In this document: piece after piece, positions 1 through 11,403 of the stretch
Position numbering within the stretch: position 1 is the first letter of the stretch
How the letters are laid out: each line of letters starts with the position of its first letter
Notes under the pieces: model-generated
The model's input: the letters and a program-made list of their open reading frames with translations, nothing else
Database searches by the model: none
Told to the model about the DNA's origin: nothing
Assembly: GCF_963678635.1 (NCBI RefSeq)
Contig: NC_087067.1
Span: forward strand, 47,108,001-47,172,000
Source: Symsagittifera roscoffensis
Lineage: Eukaryota > Xenacoelomorpha > Acoela > Convolutidae
DNA: 64,000 bases
Reading direction: 5' to 3'
Program-made: the position numbers and the translations under genes

Positions 1-89
1 AGCTGAGAAAGGAGGAAGTTGACGGTAGTTAAGTTGAAAATCAAATAGTTTTTAGTTAAGAGACAGGGGTACCTTCAACTGGGATGTAT

Positions 90-285
90 GGGTTTAACCA
101 ATCAGAATGGATTCTCCTTATTTGGATTTTAGTCGTGTCCAATCAGATTTTAGTTTCCTTTTATGGAATTCTTATAGAAAACTCGTGTCCAATTGGATAC
201 AAAGCTCCATTTTACACAGTGTCGTTTCCAATCACAAAAATGTTCATTTTTCTTCAAATTGTCGTATCCAATCAGAGGAACCTTT
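90..285 (+). repeat. Degenerate ~40-bp repeat carrying CCAATCA boxes (copy 1; also 5310-5505 and about 9000-9140)
   Basis: CCAAT or a near match recurs at 98, 139, 189, 228 and 268, each time (after the first) inside a TCGTnTCCAAT context, so the spacing is 39-50 bp. The block is kept in all three duplicate units. The short ORFs that cover it read through the repeat in more than one frame and are not credible genes. It could be a minisatellite or a cluster of CCAAT elements; the sequence alone does not decide. Confidence 0.7.
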
Positions 286-1215
286 TAAGGACTTAAGTCT
301 TCCAAATAAGTAAAAATATACACGAAATCAAAATTAAGAAATATTGCTGATATAAGTAACAAAAGAAGGAAAATAGATAAAAATAGCATCTCTGCAAGTC
401 TTCTCATCAAGTTAATTGAATTTTTTGTAAATAATCGATGAGAAATTGCTGATTTTTGAGTAGATAGTCAAGTTCTTTAGTTTTGATGTAGATTTGAGAT
501 GATAATTCAAAGTTGATGAATTTTTCAAAGCAAATCTCTGGAAATCTGATACCAAACCTGATCATGCAAGATTTTGAACTTTGAAAATCGTTAAAAAAAT
601 GGAGGAATAAAGAATTTTGCTGGGGAGTTTTGACAAATTTGGGAATTGGGTAGGGAATAAAAAGAGTCTTTGAAATATTATCGTACAAATTTTTTATTAA
701 CTTCAAGTTTTCTAAAATAAATAAAAATTCTTTTGTAGTCAGGTGTAACTCAGCAGTTAGTTTATAACTTTGATACGCAATATGTGGTTCAAAAATAAAC
801 TATTTGATTAGTAAGTTTCCCTAAAGAGACCTTTACTTAGTCAAAGAACTCTATTTTGGACAACATAAACGTCCAAAAAATTGTGAAAAAAGTAAGAATC
901 TACATCTATTTCATCAATAAAGAAATCACACAGAATATTTTCTCTTTTCTTGTAGAGTAATTCGAGGAAGTTCAAATGCTTTTCGATTGACATTCTTCAA
1001 AAATGAATATTTTGGATCCAAAGTTATGTCTAGAAACTGATTAGTTCTGATTGGTTGATAATATTTCTGGAAAATTCTAAAACTTTCGTTGAAACTAATT
1101 AGACTCTAAATAATTAAAAAAATTTTACGGTGATTGTTACTACAAAATACTTCAAAAATGATAAAAACAATTCAAGTTTTTTAAGTTTCATCGTTTATTT
1201 CAGTAAGTAAGAAAA

Positions 1216-1843
1216 ATGTTTCCATCAAAAGCGTTTTCAATGTCTGAATTGAACATTTATCAGATTTTAAAATTGAACTACTACCAAAAACTACAAGAGT
1301 GGTGGACAGATGAAGTTGATGGAGATTGTATTAGTTTTAACTTGTATAGAAACACAGAAAATTCAATAGTTTTGTTAAAAAGATGGAGAGAAGATTACAA
1401 AAGAAGAGTACTGTCAGATTTATCAACAAGATTTTTCTTTAGAAGAGTTAACTCAGGTTGAGTGGTCGATCAGTAAAAAACAAAACAATGGAAGAGCCTA
1501 TGAAACAAAAATTGGAGATAGGGAACATCAATTCGATTACTGTTTTGAATTTGATACACATTCAAAATCCAGATTTTTTAGAATATCTTTTGATCGTTTA
1601 TCCAAATTTAATAGACTTCCGGTTGTTTATACTACAATATACCATAAAGAAAACGATAAAAACATATATTTTGGTAATTTTTTTTTTCACCGGTTAGAAA
1701 TAGAACAAATCGAAAAAATTTTGATCGAAATTTCAAATTTTGAATTGAATATCGAAAAAACAATATATACTAGACAAGAAATCTCATTTATCCAACTAGG
1801 GTATCAAATTTCAAATCTTAGTTATGTTGGAAAAATTCAATAA
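1216..1843 (+). pseudogene. Gene A, copy 1: frameshifted copy of an unrecognised protein gene
   Basis: ATG 1216 lies 10-15 bases behind an acceptor-like ATTTCAG, as in a trans-spliced nematode start. The frame matches copy 2 (ATG 6488) for about 60 codons. Then a 2-base deletion in an A-rich stretch near 1400 shifts the frame and ends it at about 1460. Downstream the original frame is recognisable again and runs to TAA at 1841-1843, with AATAAA overlapping the stop. The product is basic and aromatic-rich (conserved LKRW and EWW motifs, one CxxC pair). I do not recognise a family. This copy has a broken N-terminal half and an intact C-terminus, the reverse of copy 2. Confidence 0.65.
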
Positions 1844-2019
1844 AATTTATCGAGTAAGAAGTTTCATAAATGTAGTCTGGTTCTGATCTACAAAGTTTTT
1901 TAAAATCTGTGAATACTTCAATCTGATTGGTTATTAACACAAATAATGCCTGTGAAAGTATCCTCAAAATCTACAAATTTTAAAGAAATTGTTGAAAAAT
2001 TCATGAGAAGAAGAGCTCA

Positions 2020-2255
2020 CCTCTGATTGGTTGACATTAAATTTCTTGAAAATTTCATGACTTTTGAAGCTCAATTTTGATTGGTTGACATTGAATTTGC
2101 TGAAAATTACATGACTTTTGAAGCTCAATTCTGATTGGTGGACATTGTATTTGTTGAAAATTACATGACTATTGAAGCTCGATTCTGATTGATTGATATC
2201 AGAAAAGATAAAAATTTCCTTCTAATTAATGCTCGATTCTGATTGGTTGATACTT
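2020..2255 (+). repeat. ~50-60 bp tandem repeat carrying inverted CCAAT boxes (CTGATTGGTTGACA)
   Basis: Five units of the type TCTGATTGGTTGACATT...GAAAATTACATGACTTTTGAAGCTC follow one another, with ATTGG cores near 2024, 2075, 2135, 2187 and 2233. The same core occurs singly near 1048 and 1922. Orientation is opposite to the CCAATCA array at the start of the duplication unit. Copy 2 lost this array through its internal deletion. Confidence 0.72.
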
Positions 2256-2466
2256 TTGAAACCTCCCTGGTTAGATTGGATGATTTTTTATTTCAGCTAG
2301 ATTAAATAGCATATCCATTCTGATTTTCTTTCACGTTAAAAACAATTGGTTAAAAAGTTTGCTGGTTTTATTCAATTTTCTTCATTTTTATAGGCTATTC
2401 AACTCATCTTATCTAAAAACTTGGTACATTTTAAATCTCTCATTTAATTTTTCTGTTTTTATTGAG

Positions 2467-2937
2467 ATGCCGTCACTCAATAGAAACGAAGGAGTTGCAT
2501 GTCTTGAATGTGGCAGAGAATACACTCACAAACATGCATCAAGACATCGTAGAACCTGTGATATTTTGAAGTTTTATAACTGTAATTTTTCTACTTATAG
2601 CAGCGAGGAGCTCGCCAATCATTTCAAGAAGAAGCATTGTCAGCATAATATTAAATTAGGTGCTCAGCAGTCTCCAAACACACTTCAGGAGAAGGTAAAA
2701 TTTTTAATTTAAAAAAAAACATAGAAATTACTATGATTATTAGTTTTTACTGAATCTGAAAAGTCTAAGCAATTGTAACAAATCTAGTCAGAAATTATAC
2801 AGTTTTTTCATTACATTACCTGAACTGTCATTTTTTTTTCAAAGGTTTTGATTGATGTTAAAGACAGCAAAAATCGAGTTCAAATTGTTGTTAAACTTTC
2901 CATGGAACTCGATCCGAAAACCTTTAAACAACAGTAA
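2467..2937 (+). CDS. Small C2H2-like zinc-finger gene, two exons (copy 1)
   Basis: Exon 1 runs 2467-2694. The ATG sits directly behind an acceptor-like TTTTTATTGAG, and the exon ends AAG|GTAAAA. Exon 2 runs 2845-2937 behind TTTTTTTTTCAAAG and ends TAA, so the phases agree and about 106 residues are encoded. Near residue 12 is a Cys-x2-Cys followed by His and Cys residues (CLEC...HKHASRHRRTC), and a second finger-like unit ends in HFKKKH. That second finger has FYNC where the sister copy has CSNC, so a zinc ligand is lost here. A short DNA-binding-type protein is plausible, but I cannot place it in a named family. Gene A lies upstream on the same strand; the two could also be parts of one transcript. 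Confidence 0.55.
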
Positions 2938-4165
2938 AAACTCTCTTGGTTGCAAGCTTGCGGAGATTTTGTTGTGATAAATTTGTAGTTAAGTGCATAA
3001 CATATGCTAATGAGTATTTAAGTATTCGCCTAAAAAATGTAAAACTTGGATATTCGGAAAACATCAACTAATTGAAAGGTTTTTTGAAGATGCTATTTTA
3101 AAGATTTCCTCGTTTAGTGCTTGTAAAACTGTTCACGGAGAAGAAAATTTTCAAGCAGATAATGTGGTTTGAATTATTAATAATTATGTTTCATATTGTT
3201 TTTTTTTATGATTTCAGAAAAGAAATTGATAAATGACCTGGAAAAAATGTATATTTTGCTAAATGTTGAAAGTTTCAAGATAATGATATACATCATTCCA
3301 ACTAAAAATTTAGTCTAAAATAGAAATTCAGATTTAAAACAGCATTATACAGTTATGAGGTTGAGAAAATCCTTTAAAGGCTTTTAGTAAAGAATTTATG
3401 GTTTTTAATTCAGCTTCGGATTATTGAACCTTCGTTGAAACGATACATTTTCCATCTAAAATTCAATTTTCAAGAAAAAATTTGCTCAAATTGGATTCAT
3501 TTGGTAGATAGTAGATGAAGCAGAAACTGCGAAAATGCTAAAATAAGATAGAAACTTAATTTATTCCTTAGGAGTTTTGAGATAATTTTACTAAAATTTA
3601 GCTTATAAAGTATATCTTGAGAAAAATTCCGACATAAAATTTCTCAAAGTCTTCTATTTATGCGTAATTCATTAGAAAAAATTGTTATCATTTGATATAT
3701 TAGGTACTTTATATGAAAGATCAAATGTTTTGAGGATAAGTTTGTAAAGTAAACTCAATCCGACGAGCTGGAAGAAGATACATAAAGCATAAATCAAAAA
3801 CTTGATTTCAAGATCTACATTTCCTTGCTATATACAGTACACAAAACTACATACATACACAATACTACATAAAATATACAACACTATATACAATACATTC
3901 TACATTTTTGCTATAAAGAGTTTTTTCTTAATGAGAATCGGAAAATTACACAATTGTTTCAGTTTGCACCTTGATTTGCTTTGCTAAATCAATTTTTTGA
4001 GACTCGCTCTTATCGAAGTTTTTGTATTGTAGATGTTAGTAACTAGGTTCGCTTGCGTATTTCCGGAGATTTTCAGATTATAACTAATAGAACTGCTCTC
4101 AATTTGTTCTTAAATCGTAAAAATGAATTTTTTTTTCTCATTTTGTACATATATTTTTGAATGCT
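2938..4165. other. Non-coding AT-rich tail of duplication copy 1
   Basis: No convincing exon. The stretch is conserved with 7478-8703 in copy 2, including an ACATAC-rich low-complexity run near 3835-3910. The short ORF at 3802-3987 consists of this low-complexity sequence and is not supported as a gene. From 4166 to about 4615, which is unique to copy 1, I see only AT-rich sequence. Confidence 0.6.
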
Positions 4166-4621
4166 TTTCCAATATTTTTGATTTAGATACGTGCAAAAAT
4201 AGAATTTTCACTGATTAAACTTAAAACAGAAAAATTCTTAAACATTAATTTTTAGCATTGCAAGAAAATCATCAGTTTTCTTTAAAATGTGAAAGTTTTT
4301 AATGAAATTTTTCTTAATTTGCGAGATTTTCTTTGATTTTTTTAACAAGTGTGCAAAAAAAATTATAAAAATTTTTGCATGATGCAAAATTTAATGTAAA
4401 GTTTTTAACATGCTTGCAAAAATTGGTTTTACTTTTTTGCCACCTTTCTAACAACAATCTAAAAAAGTATTTACCAGATGCATAATTAGTTTCATTTTTA
4501 ACAAAGTTTTACCATTGAAACTTCTTAAGAATTTTTTCTATGATCTCTTTGTTCCTATTTCGTGAAAATAAAAATACTAGATGCAAAGAAATTAAATTAC
4601 TAAGCACAAGACAGTAACCAA

Positions 4622-4627
4622 TTTATT
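4622..4627 (-). terminator. AATAAA polyadenylation signal
   Basis: AATAAA on the minus strand, about 60 bases beyond the TGA of the exon ending at 4687. The position suits 3'-end formation for that gene. Confidence 0.55.
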
Positions 4628-4686
4628 TACAAATCAAAGAGCTGTCGAGCAGCTGAGTTCTCAAAATTTTGCAAGTTCTCAATGGA

Positions 4687-5025
4687 TCACAAATCTGGTC
4701 TAGCCTCCATCATTGGTGGTTGTCTTGGTGGTTCGCTGACTGGAGTTCTTGGCTCAGAGAATCCCTCATCCTCTTCGATGGTAATTGGGTTGTCTACAGA
4801 TCCCTCTTCCCAAGGAAAAAGGAAATCGTCGAATGGTTGAGCCACATATCTAGAGTCAGGAATTTCGGGGTAGTTCATTCCCACATGCTCGGCCACTTCC
4901 TCCATCATCTGCATTTCTCCGAGTTGATTCTCTGTAGGGGGTACTTGCGTTATATGATGTTCGTTGAAATCCCTGCGCATCACCTCCACCATATGCAAAA
5001 CTTGGATTGGGATGTCAATTCGTGC
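4687..5025 (-). CDS. Terminal exon of an unrecognised minus-strand gene
   Basis: On the minus strand GTTTTTCAG (ending at 5026) is followed by an open exon of about 112 codons closing at TGA 4687-4689, with AATAAA shortly after. The predicted product is acidic with a proline/glutamate-rich C-terminus (motifs such as IEEDEGF and EPPRQPPMMEA), which is coding-like composition unlike the surrounding AT-rich DNA. The opposite-strand ORF over the same bases is a shadow. Upstream exons are not identified, because the sequence beyond about 5100 is the start of the next duplication unit. I do not recognise the family. The exon is present only in copy 1, so the gene was either cut off by the duplication or lost from copy 2. 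Confidence 0.5.
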   Translation of the reverse strand, partial: ARIDIPIQVLHMVEVMRRDFNEHHITQVPPTENQLGEMQMMEEVAEHVGMNYPEIPDSRYVAQPFDDFLFPWEEGSVDNPITIEEDEGFSEPRTPVSEPPRQPPMMEARPDL

Positions 5026-6487
5026 CTGAAAAACTCCACAAACTGTTTCTCGCACTTAGATTTGTACTAAGTCAGCCGAAAGTTCGACCGAGAACATAAG
5101 GTTGTTGTTTTGTACTGAGAAGACCATTTTGAGCAATAAGTTGAGTTAATGAGTAAAAACAAGATTTACAGTTGAGAGGGAGAAAGTTGATGGAGATAAA
5201 GTGGAAATGAATGTATTTAGAGCTGAGAAAGGAGGAAGTTGACGGTAGTTAAGTTGAAAATCAAATGATTTTTAGTTAAGAGACAGGGGTACCTTCAACT
5301 GGGATGTGTGGGTTTAACCAATCAGAATGGATTCTCCTTATTTGGATTGTAGTCGTGTCCAATCAGATTTTAGTTTCCTTTTATGGAATTCTTATAGAAA
5401 ACTCGTGTCCAATTGGAAACAAAGCTCCATTTTACACATTGTCTTTTCCAATCACAAAAATGTTCATTTTTGTTCAAAATGTCGTATCCAATCAGAGGAA
5501 CCTTTTAAGGACTTAAGTCTTCCAAATAAGTTAATATATACATAAAGGAATTGCAAAAATAATTGAACAAAAAATGTTTGAAGTAAAAATAAGAAATATT
5601 GCTGATATAAGTAACAAAAGAAGGAAAATAAATAAAAATAGCATCTCTGCAAGTCTTCTCATCAACTTAATTGATTTTTTTTGTTAGTAATCGATGAGAA
5701 ATTGCTGATTTTTGAGTAGATAGTCAAGTTTTTTGATTTTGATATAGATTTGAGATGATAATTCAAAGTTGATGAATTTTTTAAAGCAAATCTCTGGAAA
5801 TCTGATTCCAAACCTGATCATGCAAGACTTTGAACTTTAAAAATCTCTAGAAAAAATGGAGGAATAAAGAACTTTGCTGGGGAGTTTTGACAAATTTGGG
5901 AGTTGGGTAGGGAATAAAAATAGTCTTTGAAATATTATCGTACGACTTTTTTATTAACTTTAAGTTTTCTAAAATAAATAAAATTTCTTTTCTAGTTAGG
6001 TGTAACTCAGCAGTAAGTTTATAACTTTGATACGCAATATGTGGATCAAAAATAAACTCTTTTATTGAGTAAGTTTCCCTAAAAAGGTCTTTACCTAGTC
6101 GTAGAACTCTATTTTGGACAACATAAACGTCAAAAAAATTGTGAAAAAAGGAAGAATCTACATCTATTTAATCAATAAGGAAATCACACGGAATATTTTC
6201 TTTTTTCTTGTAGATTTATTCGAGCAAGTTCAAATGCTTTTCAATTGAACTTCTTCAAAAATGAATATTTTGTTATGAATATTTTGTTAGACATCCAAAG
6301 TTATGTCTAGAAACTGCTTAGTTCTGATTGGTTGAAAATATTTCTGGAAAATTTTAGAACTGTTGTTGAAACTACTTAGACTCTAAATAATTTAAAAATT
6401 TTTACGGTGATTGTTACTACAAATTTCTTTAAATATAATAAAACAATTCGAGTTTTTTAAGTTTCTTCGTATATTTCAGTAAGAAAA

Positions 6488-7084
6488 ATGTTTCCATCAA
6501 AAGCGTTTTCAATGTCTGAATTGAACATTTATCAGATTTTAAAATTGAACTACTACAAAAAACTACAAGAGTGGTGGACAGATGAAGTTGATGGAGCTTG
6601 TATTAAATTTAACTTGTATAGAAACACAGAAAATTCAATAGTTTTGTTAAAAAGATGGAGAGGAGATTACAAAAAAGAAAAGTACTGTCAGATTTGTCAA
6701 CAATATTTTTATTTAGAAGAGTTAACTCAGGTTGAGTGGTCGATCAATAAAAAACAAAACAATGGAAGAGCCTATGAAACAAAAATTGGAGATAAGGAAC
6801 ATCAATTCGATTACTGTTTTGACTTTGATACGAATATAAAATCCAGATTTGTCAGAATATCTTTTGATCGTTTATCCAAATTTAATAGACTTCCGGTTGT
6901 TTATACTACAATATACCGAAAAGAAAAGGATACAAACATATATTTTGGTAATTTTTTTGTTCATCGGTTAGAAATAAAACAAATCGAAAAAAATTTGATC
7001 GAAATTTCAAAATTTGAATTGAATATCGAAAAAACAATATATACTAGACAAGAAATCTCACAAACATGCATCAAGACATTGTAG
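6488..7084 (+). pseudogene. Gene A, copy 2: open N-terminus, C-terminus replaced through a deletion
   Basis: ATG 6488 follows ATATTTCAGTAAGAAAA, a trans-splice-like context. The frame is open for 198 codons. It lacks the 2-base deletion of copy 1, so the region with a Cys-x2-Cys (YCQICQQYF) near residue 60 is readable. At about 7063 the sequence jumps from gene A into the middle of the neighbouring zinc-finger gene: 0.74 kb is missing relative to copy 1, and both edges carry CTCA. The last seven residues are therefore read from zinc-finger DNA in the wrong frame. Function unknown. Confidence 0.6.
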
Positions 7085-7477
7085 AACCTGTGATATTTTG
7101 AAGTGTTCTAACTGTAATTTTTATACTTATAGCAGCGAGGAGCTCGCTAATCTTTTCAAGAAGAAGCATTCTCAGCGTAATATTAAATTATGTGCTCAGC
7201 AGTCTCCAAACACACTTCAGCAGAAGGTAAAATTTTTATTATTTTTAAAAAAAACATAGAAATTACTATGATTATTAGTGTTTACTGAATCTGAAAAGTC
7301 TAAGCAATTGTAAAAAATCTAGTCAGAAATTATACAGTGTTTTCATTGCATTACCTGAACTGTCATTTATTTTTTTATTCAAAAGTTTTGATTGATGTTG
7401 AAGACAGCAAAAATCGAGTTCAAATTGTCTTGAAACTTTCCATGGAACTCGATCCGAAAACCTTTAATCAACAGTAA
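7063..7477 (+). pseudogene. Zinc-finger gene, copy 2 (5'-truncated remnant)
   Basis: The remnant begins at the deletion junction inside exon 1, keeps a finger-like unit with a CSNC pair (but Leu where copy 1 has its first His), and keeps the donor AAG|GTAAAA at 7226/7227. Exon 2 follows TTCAAAAG. One G is missing at the acceptor relative to copy 1, so the first exon 2 codons would include TGA. It ends at TAA 7475-7477. With no start and a broken acceptor it is probably inactive. Confidence 0.6.
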
Positions 7478-9145
7478 AAACATCCTTGGTTGCAAGCTTG
7501 CGGAGACTTTGTTGTGATAAATTTGTAGTAAAGTGCATAGCATATGCTAATGAGTATTTAAGTATTCGCCTAAAAATTGTAAAACTTGGATATTTGGAAA
7601 ACATCAACTAATTGAAAGGTTTTTTGTAGTTACTATTTTAAAGTTTTCCTTGTTTAGTGCTTGTAAAAGTGTTCATGGAGAAGAAAACTTTTTCAGCAGA
7701 TAATGTGGTTTGAATTATTAAGAATTATGTTTTCTATCGTTTTTTTTGATGATTTCAGAAAAGAAAATGATGAATGACCTGGAAAAAATGTATATTTTGC
7801 TAAACTTTGGAAGTTTCAAGATAATGATACACATCATTCCAACTAACAATTTAGTCTAAAATAGAAATTCAGATTTAAAACAGCATTATACAGTTATGAG
7901 GTTGAGAAAATCCTTTAAAGGCTTTTAGTAAAGGATTCATGGTTCTTAATTCAGCTTTGAATTATTGAACGTTCGTTGAAACGATACATTTTTCCATCTA
8001 AAATTCAACTTTTAAGTAAAAATTTGCTGAAATTGGTTTCATTTGGTAGATAGTAGATGAAGCAGAAACTGAGAAACTGCTAAAATGAGATAGAAACTCA
8101 ATTTATTCCTTAGGAGTTTTGAAATAATTTTACTAAAGTTTAGCTTATAAAGTATATCTTGAGAAAAAATCCGAAATAAAAATTCTTATATTCATGCGTA
8201 GTTAATTAGAAAAAATTGTTATCATTTGATATATAAGGTACTTCATATGAAAGATCAAATGCTTTGAGGATAATTTTTGTGAAGCAAACCCAATTCGATA
8301 TCTTTTGGAAGAAGATACATAAAGCATAAATCAAAAACTTGCTTTCAAGATCTACATTTCCTTGCTATATACAATACGCAAAACTAATTACATACACAAT
8401 ACTACATACAATATACAACACTATATACAATACATTACATTTTTGCTGTATAGAGTTTTTTCTTAATGAGAATCGGAAAATTACACAATTGTTTCAGTTT
8501 GCACCTTGATTTGCTTTGCTAAATCAATTTTTTGAGACTCGCTTTTTCAGAAGTTTTTATATTGTAGATGTTAGGAACTAGGTTCCCTTGCGTATTTCCG
8601 GAGATTTTCAGATTGTAACTAATAGAGCTGTTCCTAATTTGATCTGAGATCGTAAAAATACACCTTTATATTCTCATTTTGTACACATATTTTTGAATGC
8701 TTTAAGTAGAACCGATTCTTTCTCACTTGGATATTTTTGAGAAAGTTTCCGTCATAAGTTAGGAATAAAAAACTTTTGTCGATAAATATTTTGCAAGAAA
8801 AATGATAGTTATTGATCCCAAAAGTTGTATTTATGCTTAAATAGTTTATGGTAGCAACTGAACAAGGGAACCTTGAGGAAGATATTTACATTTTTTATTG
8901 TAATAATCATACGGTATCAGTTCTAATTTTGTTGAAAATAAAATGATTTTTAGTTAGGAGTGAGGGGTATCTTCAGCTGGAATGTGTAAGTTCAAACTAT
9001 CAGAATGGATTTTCCTTATTTGGATTGTAGCTGTGTCCAATCACATTTCAGTTTCCTTTTATGGATTTCTTTTAGAAAACTCGGGTCCAATCGGAAACAA
9101 AGCTCCATTTTACACATTGTCGTTTCCAATCACAAGCAAATTGTT

Positions 9146-10009
9146 GGTTCAATAGATACTATTTTCCTCCTAAATTCTCCAGTTTTGACTAAATTTTCTA
9201 GTAAAGTTTGTTCAATAGCGAAAACATGTATTAAACAGAAAGCAAGAAAAACCTTAAAACATGGAAAAACTCTGCGGAAAATCTTGAAAGTTATGTTGCA
9301 GAAACAACAGAGAGATAATCATCAGTTATGAAGAAGTTTTTGTTGAATTTGAGCCAATATCGGTTAAACTTCTAAGAAAAATTTTTCCCATTTTAAACAA
9401 TTTTAGCAATAAACTGTTCAATTTTGATCAATAATCTGAAATTTCTAATTTTTAACATGAAAAACTTTTCACAAGTTGTAATTTTTGTACAAATTTGGGT
9501 AATTCACTGAGAAAAAAATGAGGAGGAGTTGAATCATGGAGTTTGATTTAGAAATTTCATAGAATATTGCCCTTAATGTTCATTTGAATTGAGATTCCTA
9601 AAAATAATCCCTGAACTGGACAAAAAAAACAGTTAAAAACCAAAATAAAAGGTTCGAAATGGAAAATTTCATGTAAATTTGATTAATTTTTATTACGACT
9701 AATTTCACTGTTTTCCGGAAGTTTCAATATTGATTCTGCTACTATGAACCTTGTTTTCGGTGTTTAGAGCATTGTATAACCAAATATTTAGCTCAAATTA
9801 AAGTAAACGTCATTGTATTTCAATATTTTCAGAAAAAATTGTGGAAAAAGTCATTTTTTTATTCAAAATTTTGTATCATTGTCTCAACATCATACCAATT
9901 AAAATACACTCTTAGCTTATTTTTAAAATCTATACGTAAAAGTATGTTTAAAATTAGATCAAAAGCAACAATTCTTTAGCCAAAATTATGAGATTTTTGC
10001 CATTTTTTT
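9146..10009. other. AT-rich stretch without a recognised feature
   Basis: I see no exon, repeat or RNA gene here beyond short chance ORFs and poly-A/T runs. Confidence 0.5.
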
Positions 10010-10110
10010 TTGCAAATACTTGAAATTTTTGCAATTTTTTCCAAATACTTGAAATTTTTGCAATTTTTTTCCAAATACTTGAAATTTTTGCAATTTTTTC
10101 TCAAAAATTT
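10010..10110 (+). repeat. ~31-bp tandem repeat, about four units
   Basis: The unit CAAATACTTGAAATTTTTGC + AATTTTTTC is repeated three times almost perfectly, then once diverged. The ORF that spans it encodes only the repeat and is not a gene. Confidence 0.85.
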
Positions 10111-10514
10111 GAATTTTTCGAACTTCAGTAGTTTTCAGCATTTTTTCAAGAAGATAGAAATAAGATTATCTATTAAACTACGTCGAATATTAGCTAATCT
10201 TATCGTATTTTGAAGTTTTTGAAAATTTTTTCATAAAACTTCTAAGTTTTTACCCAAAATCTTTTACCATTGACTTACCATGTATCAAAAAAGTAAACAA
10301 AAGCGCTTCATTACACAACCTACTTGTAATTAATCTTTGATATTTACAAATTAGTTAATGCGCGCCAACAATTTTGCGAAAAAATAGACAAAATCCAAAA
10401 AAGTTATGTACGTTTTTCTTACCATTATCTTACCATCACGCAAACCATAAAACCTTACCATCGGTATTCCCTATCTTAATACATTGTAGACTCTATACCC
10501 AATCTTAATACATA

Positions 10515-10567
10515 GCATGGCGGACCGGAAATCTATAACGTGTCTTAATACATGGGGTCCGCCATGC
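10515..10567. repeat. Perfect 12-bp inverted repeat with ~29-nt loop, next to a poly-C tract
   Basis: GCATGGCGGACC at 10515-10526 is answered by GGTCCGCCATGC at 10556-10567. TCTTAATACAT is repeated directly around 10474, 10503 and 10543, and the hairpin is followed by a long C-run (about 10570-10594). It may be the terminus of a small inverted-repeat element joined to the MITE fragment that follows. Confidence 0.7.
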
Positions 10568-10689
10568 ACCCTCCCCCCCTCCCCCCCCCCCCCACTTCAG
10601 CCTCAACATCTACTACCAAGGAAACCTATGTTTGCGGGATGTTATCTAAGCTATGTAATTGTTGAAAAAATTTTTAACGTCCACCATAT

Positions 10690-11083
10690 GTACTATCTTG
10701 AGATATCCAATTTAGTGACAGACAGAATCTAAAACATTGCTAAGGGCATTTTCGGCGCCAATATATATTGAATTTGAGAAGGGAGCAAGCGCGGAATACG
10801 CGCAATTTTTGGCCGAATTTTTCAAAAAAAAGCATCAAAACGTTTTTTTTAGACCTGTTGTTTTTCCAAATGTTGACTGCGGCGCAGAAAATTTGGTCGC
10901 AACAAAGTCTTTTTAGTACTTGAAAGACCTCGAAATATCAAATTGTTCGATCTAATAACTGGTCGATTTAAAAATTTGGTCGCAACAGGGTCTTTTCAGT
11001 TCTTTGAGAGCTCAAAAATCAATGTTGTTGATTTAAAAAATTTTTGAACCCCTCCCCCCGAGAAAATCCTAGATCAGCCTCTG
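10690..11083. mobile_element. 5'-truncated copy of the hAT-like MITE found complete at 46012-46422
   Basis: The stretch shares the order of blocks with the complete copy: TACTATnTTGAGATATCC, a GGCGCCA block, GGGAGC(A/G)(A/C)GCGC, a CCGAATTTTTC block, then a G/C-rich end with CCCCCCGAGAAA. It ends GATCAGCCTCTG, reverse-reading CAGAGGCTGATC, which corresponds to CAGGCGCGGATC of the other copy. The left terminal repeat is not found, so I call it truncated. It has no coding capacity. Confidence 0.7.
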
Positions 11084-11403
11084 ATTAATGTCTTAGAAAT
11101 GCTAACTAGTTAGAATTATTTTGTTTATTAGATTGTAAGGAACAATCGAAACCAATCTAAAATTTTTTCACATGCACTAATTATAAATTAAAAAAAAAAC
11201 TTAACAGATCTAGCCTGTTGCTGTGGATCTCACACTTTGGCTTTCGAAAAAAAGATTGAACAATTGTTCTCAATGTTTTTATTTTACCTGGCCAATTTTA
11301 AACAGAATTTCATACCACTTGAAAAATAAAAACGACATGAGCTCATTTCAATAACATATTTCTTCTTAGATCTATTCTCGTGAGCTTATAATAATAATGA
11401 ACA

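Larger units (their letters stand above)
1..9145. repeat. Tandem segmental duplication: copy 1 (1-5220), copy 2 (5221-8930), partial copy 3 (8931-9145)
   Basis: Base 5221 restarts almost exactly the sequence of base 1 (agctgagaaaggaggaagtt), and the two stretches stay closely alignable until about 4166 in copy 1 and 8703 in copy 2. A third start, more diverged, is seen at about 8940-9140. Copy 1 keeps about 1.05 kb (4166-5220) that copy 2 lacks, and copy 2 lacks about 0.74 kb corresponding to 1790-2530 of copy 1. The copies differ by scattered substitutions and small indels, so the duplication is not very recent. Each unit holds CCAAT-box repeats, an unrecognised gene (gene A) and a small zinc-finger gene. 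Confidence 0.93.
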
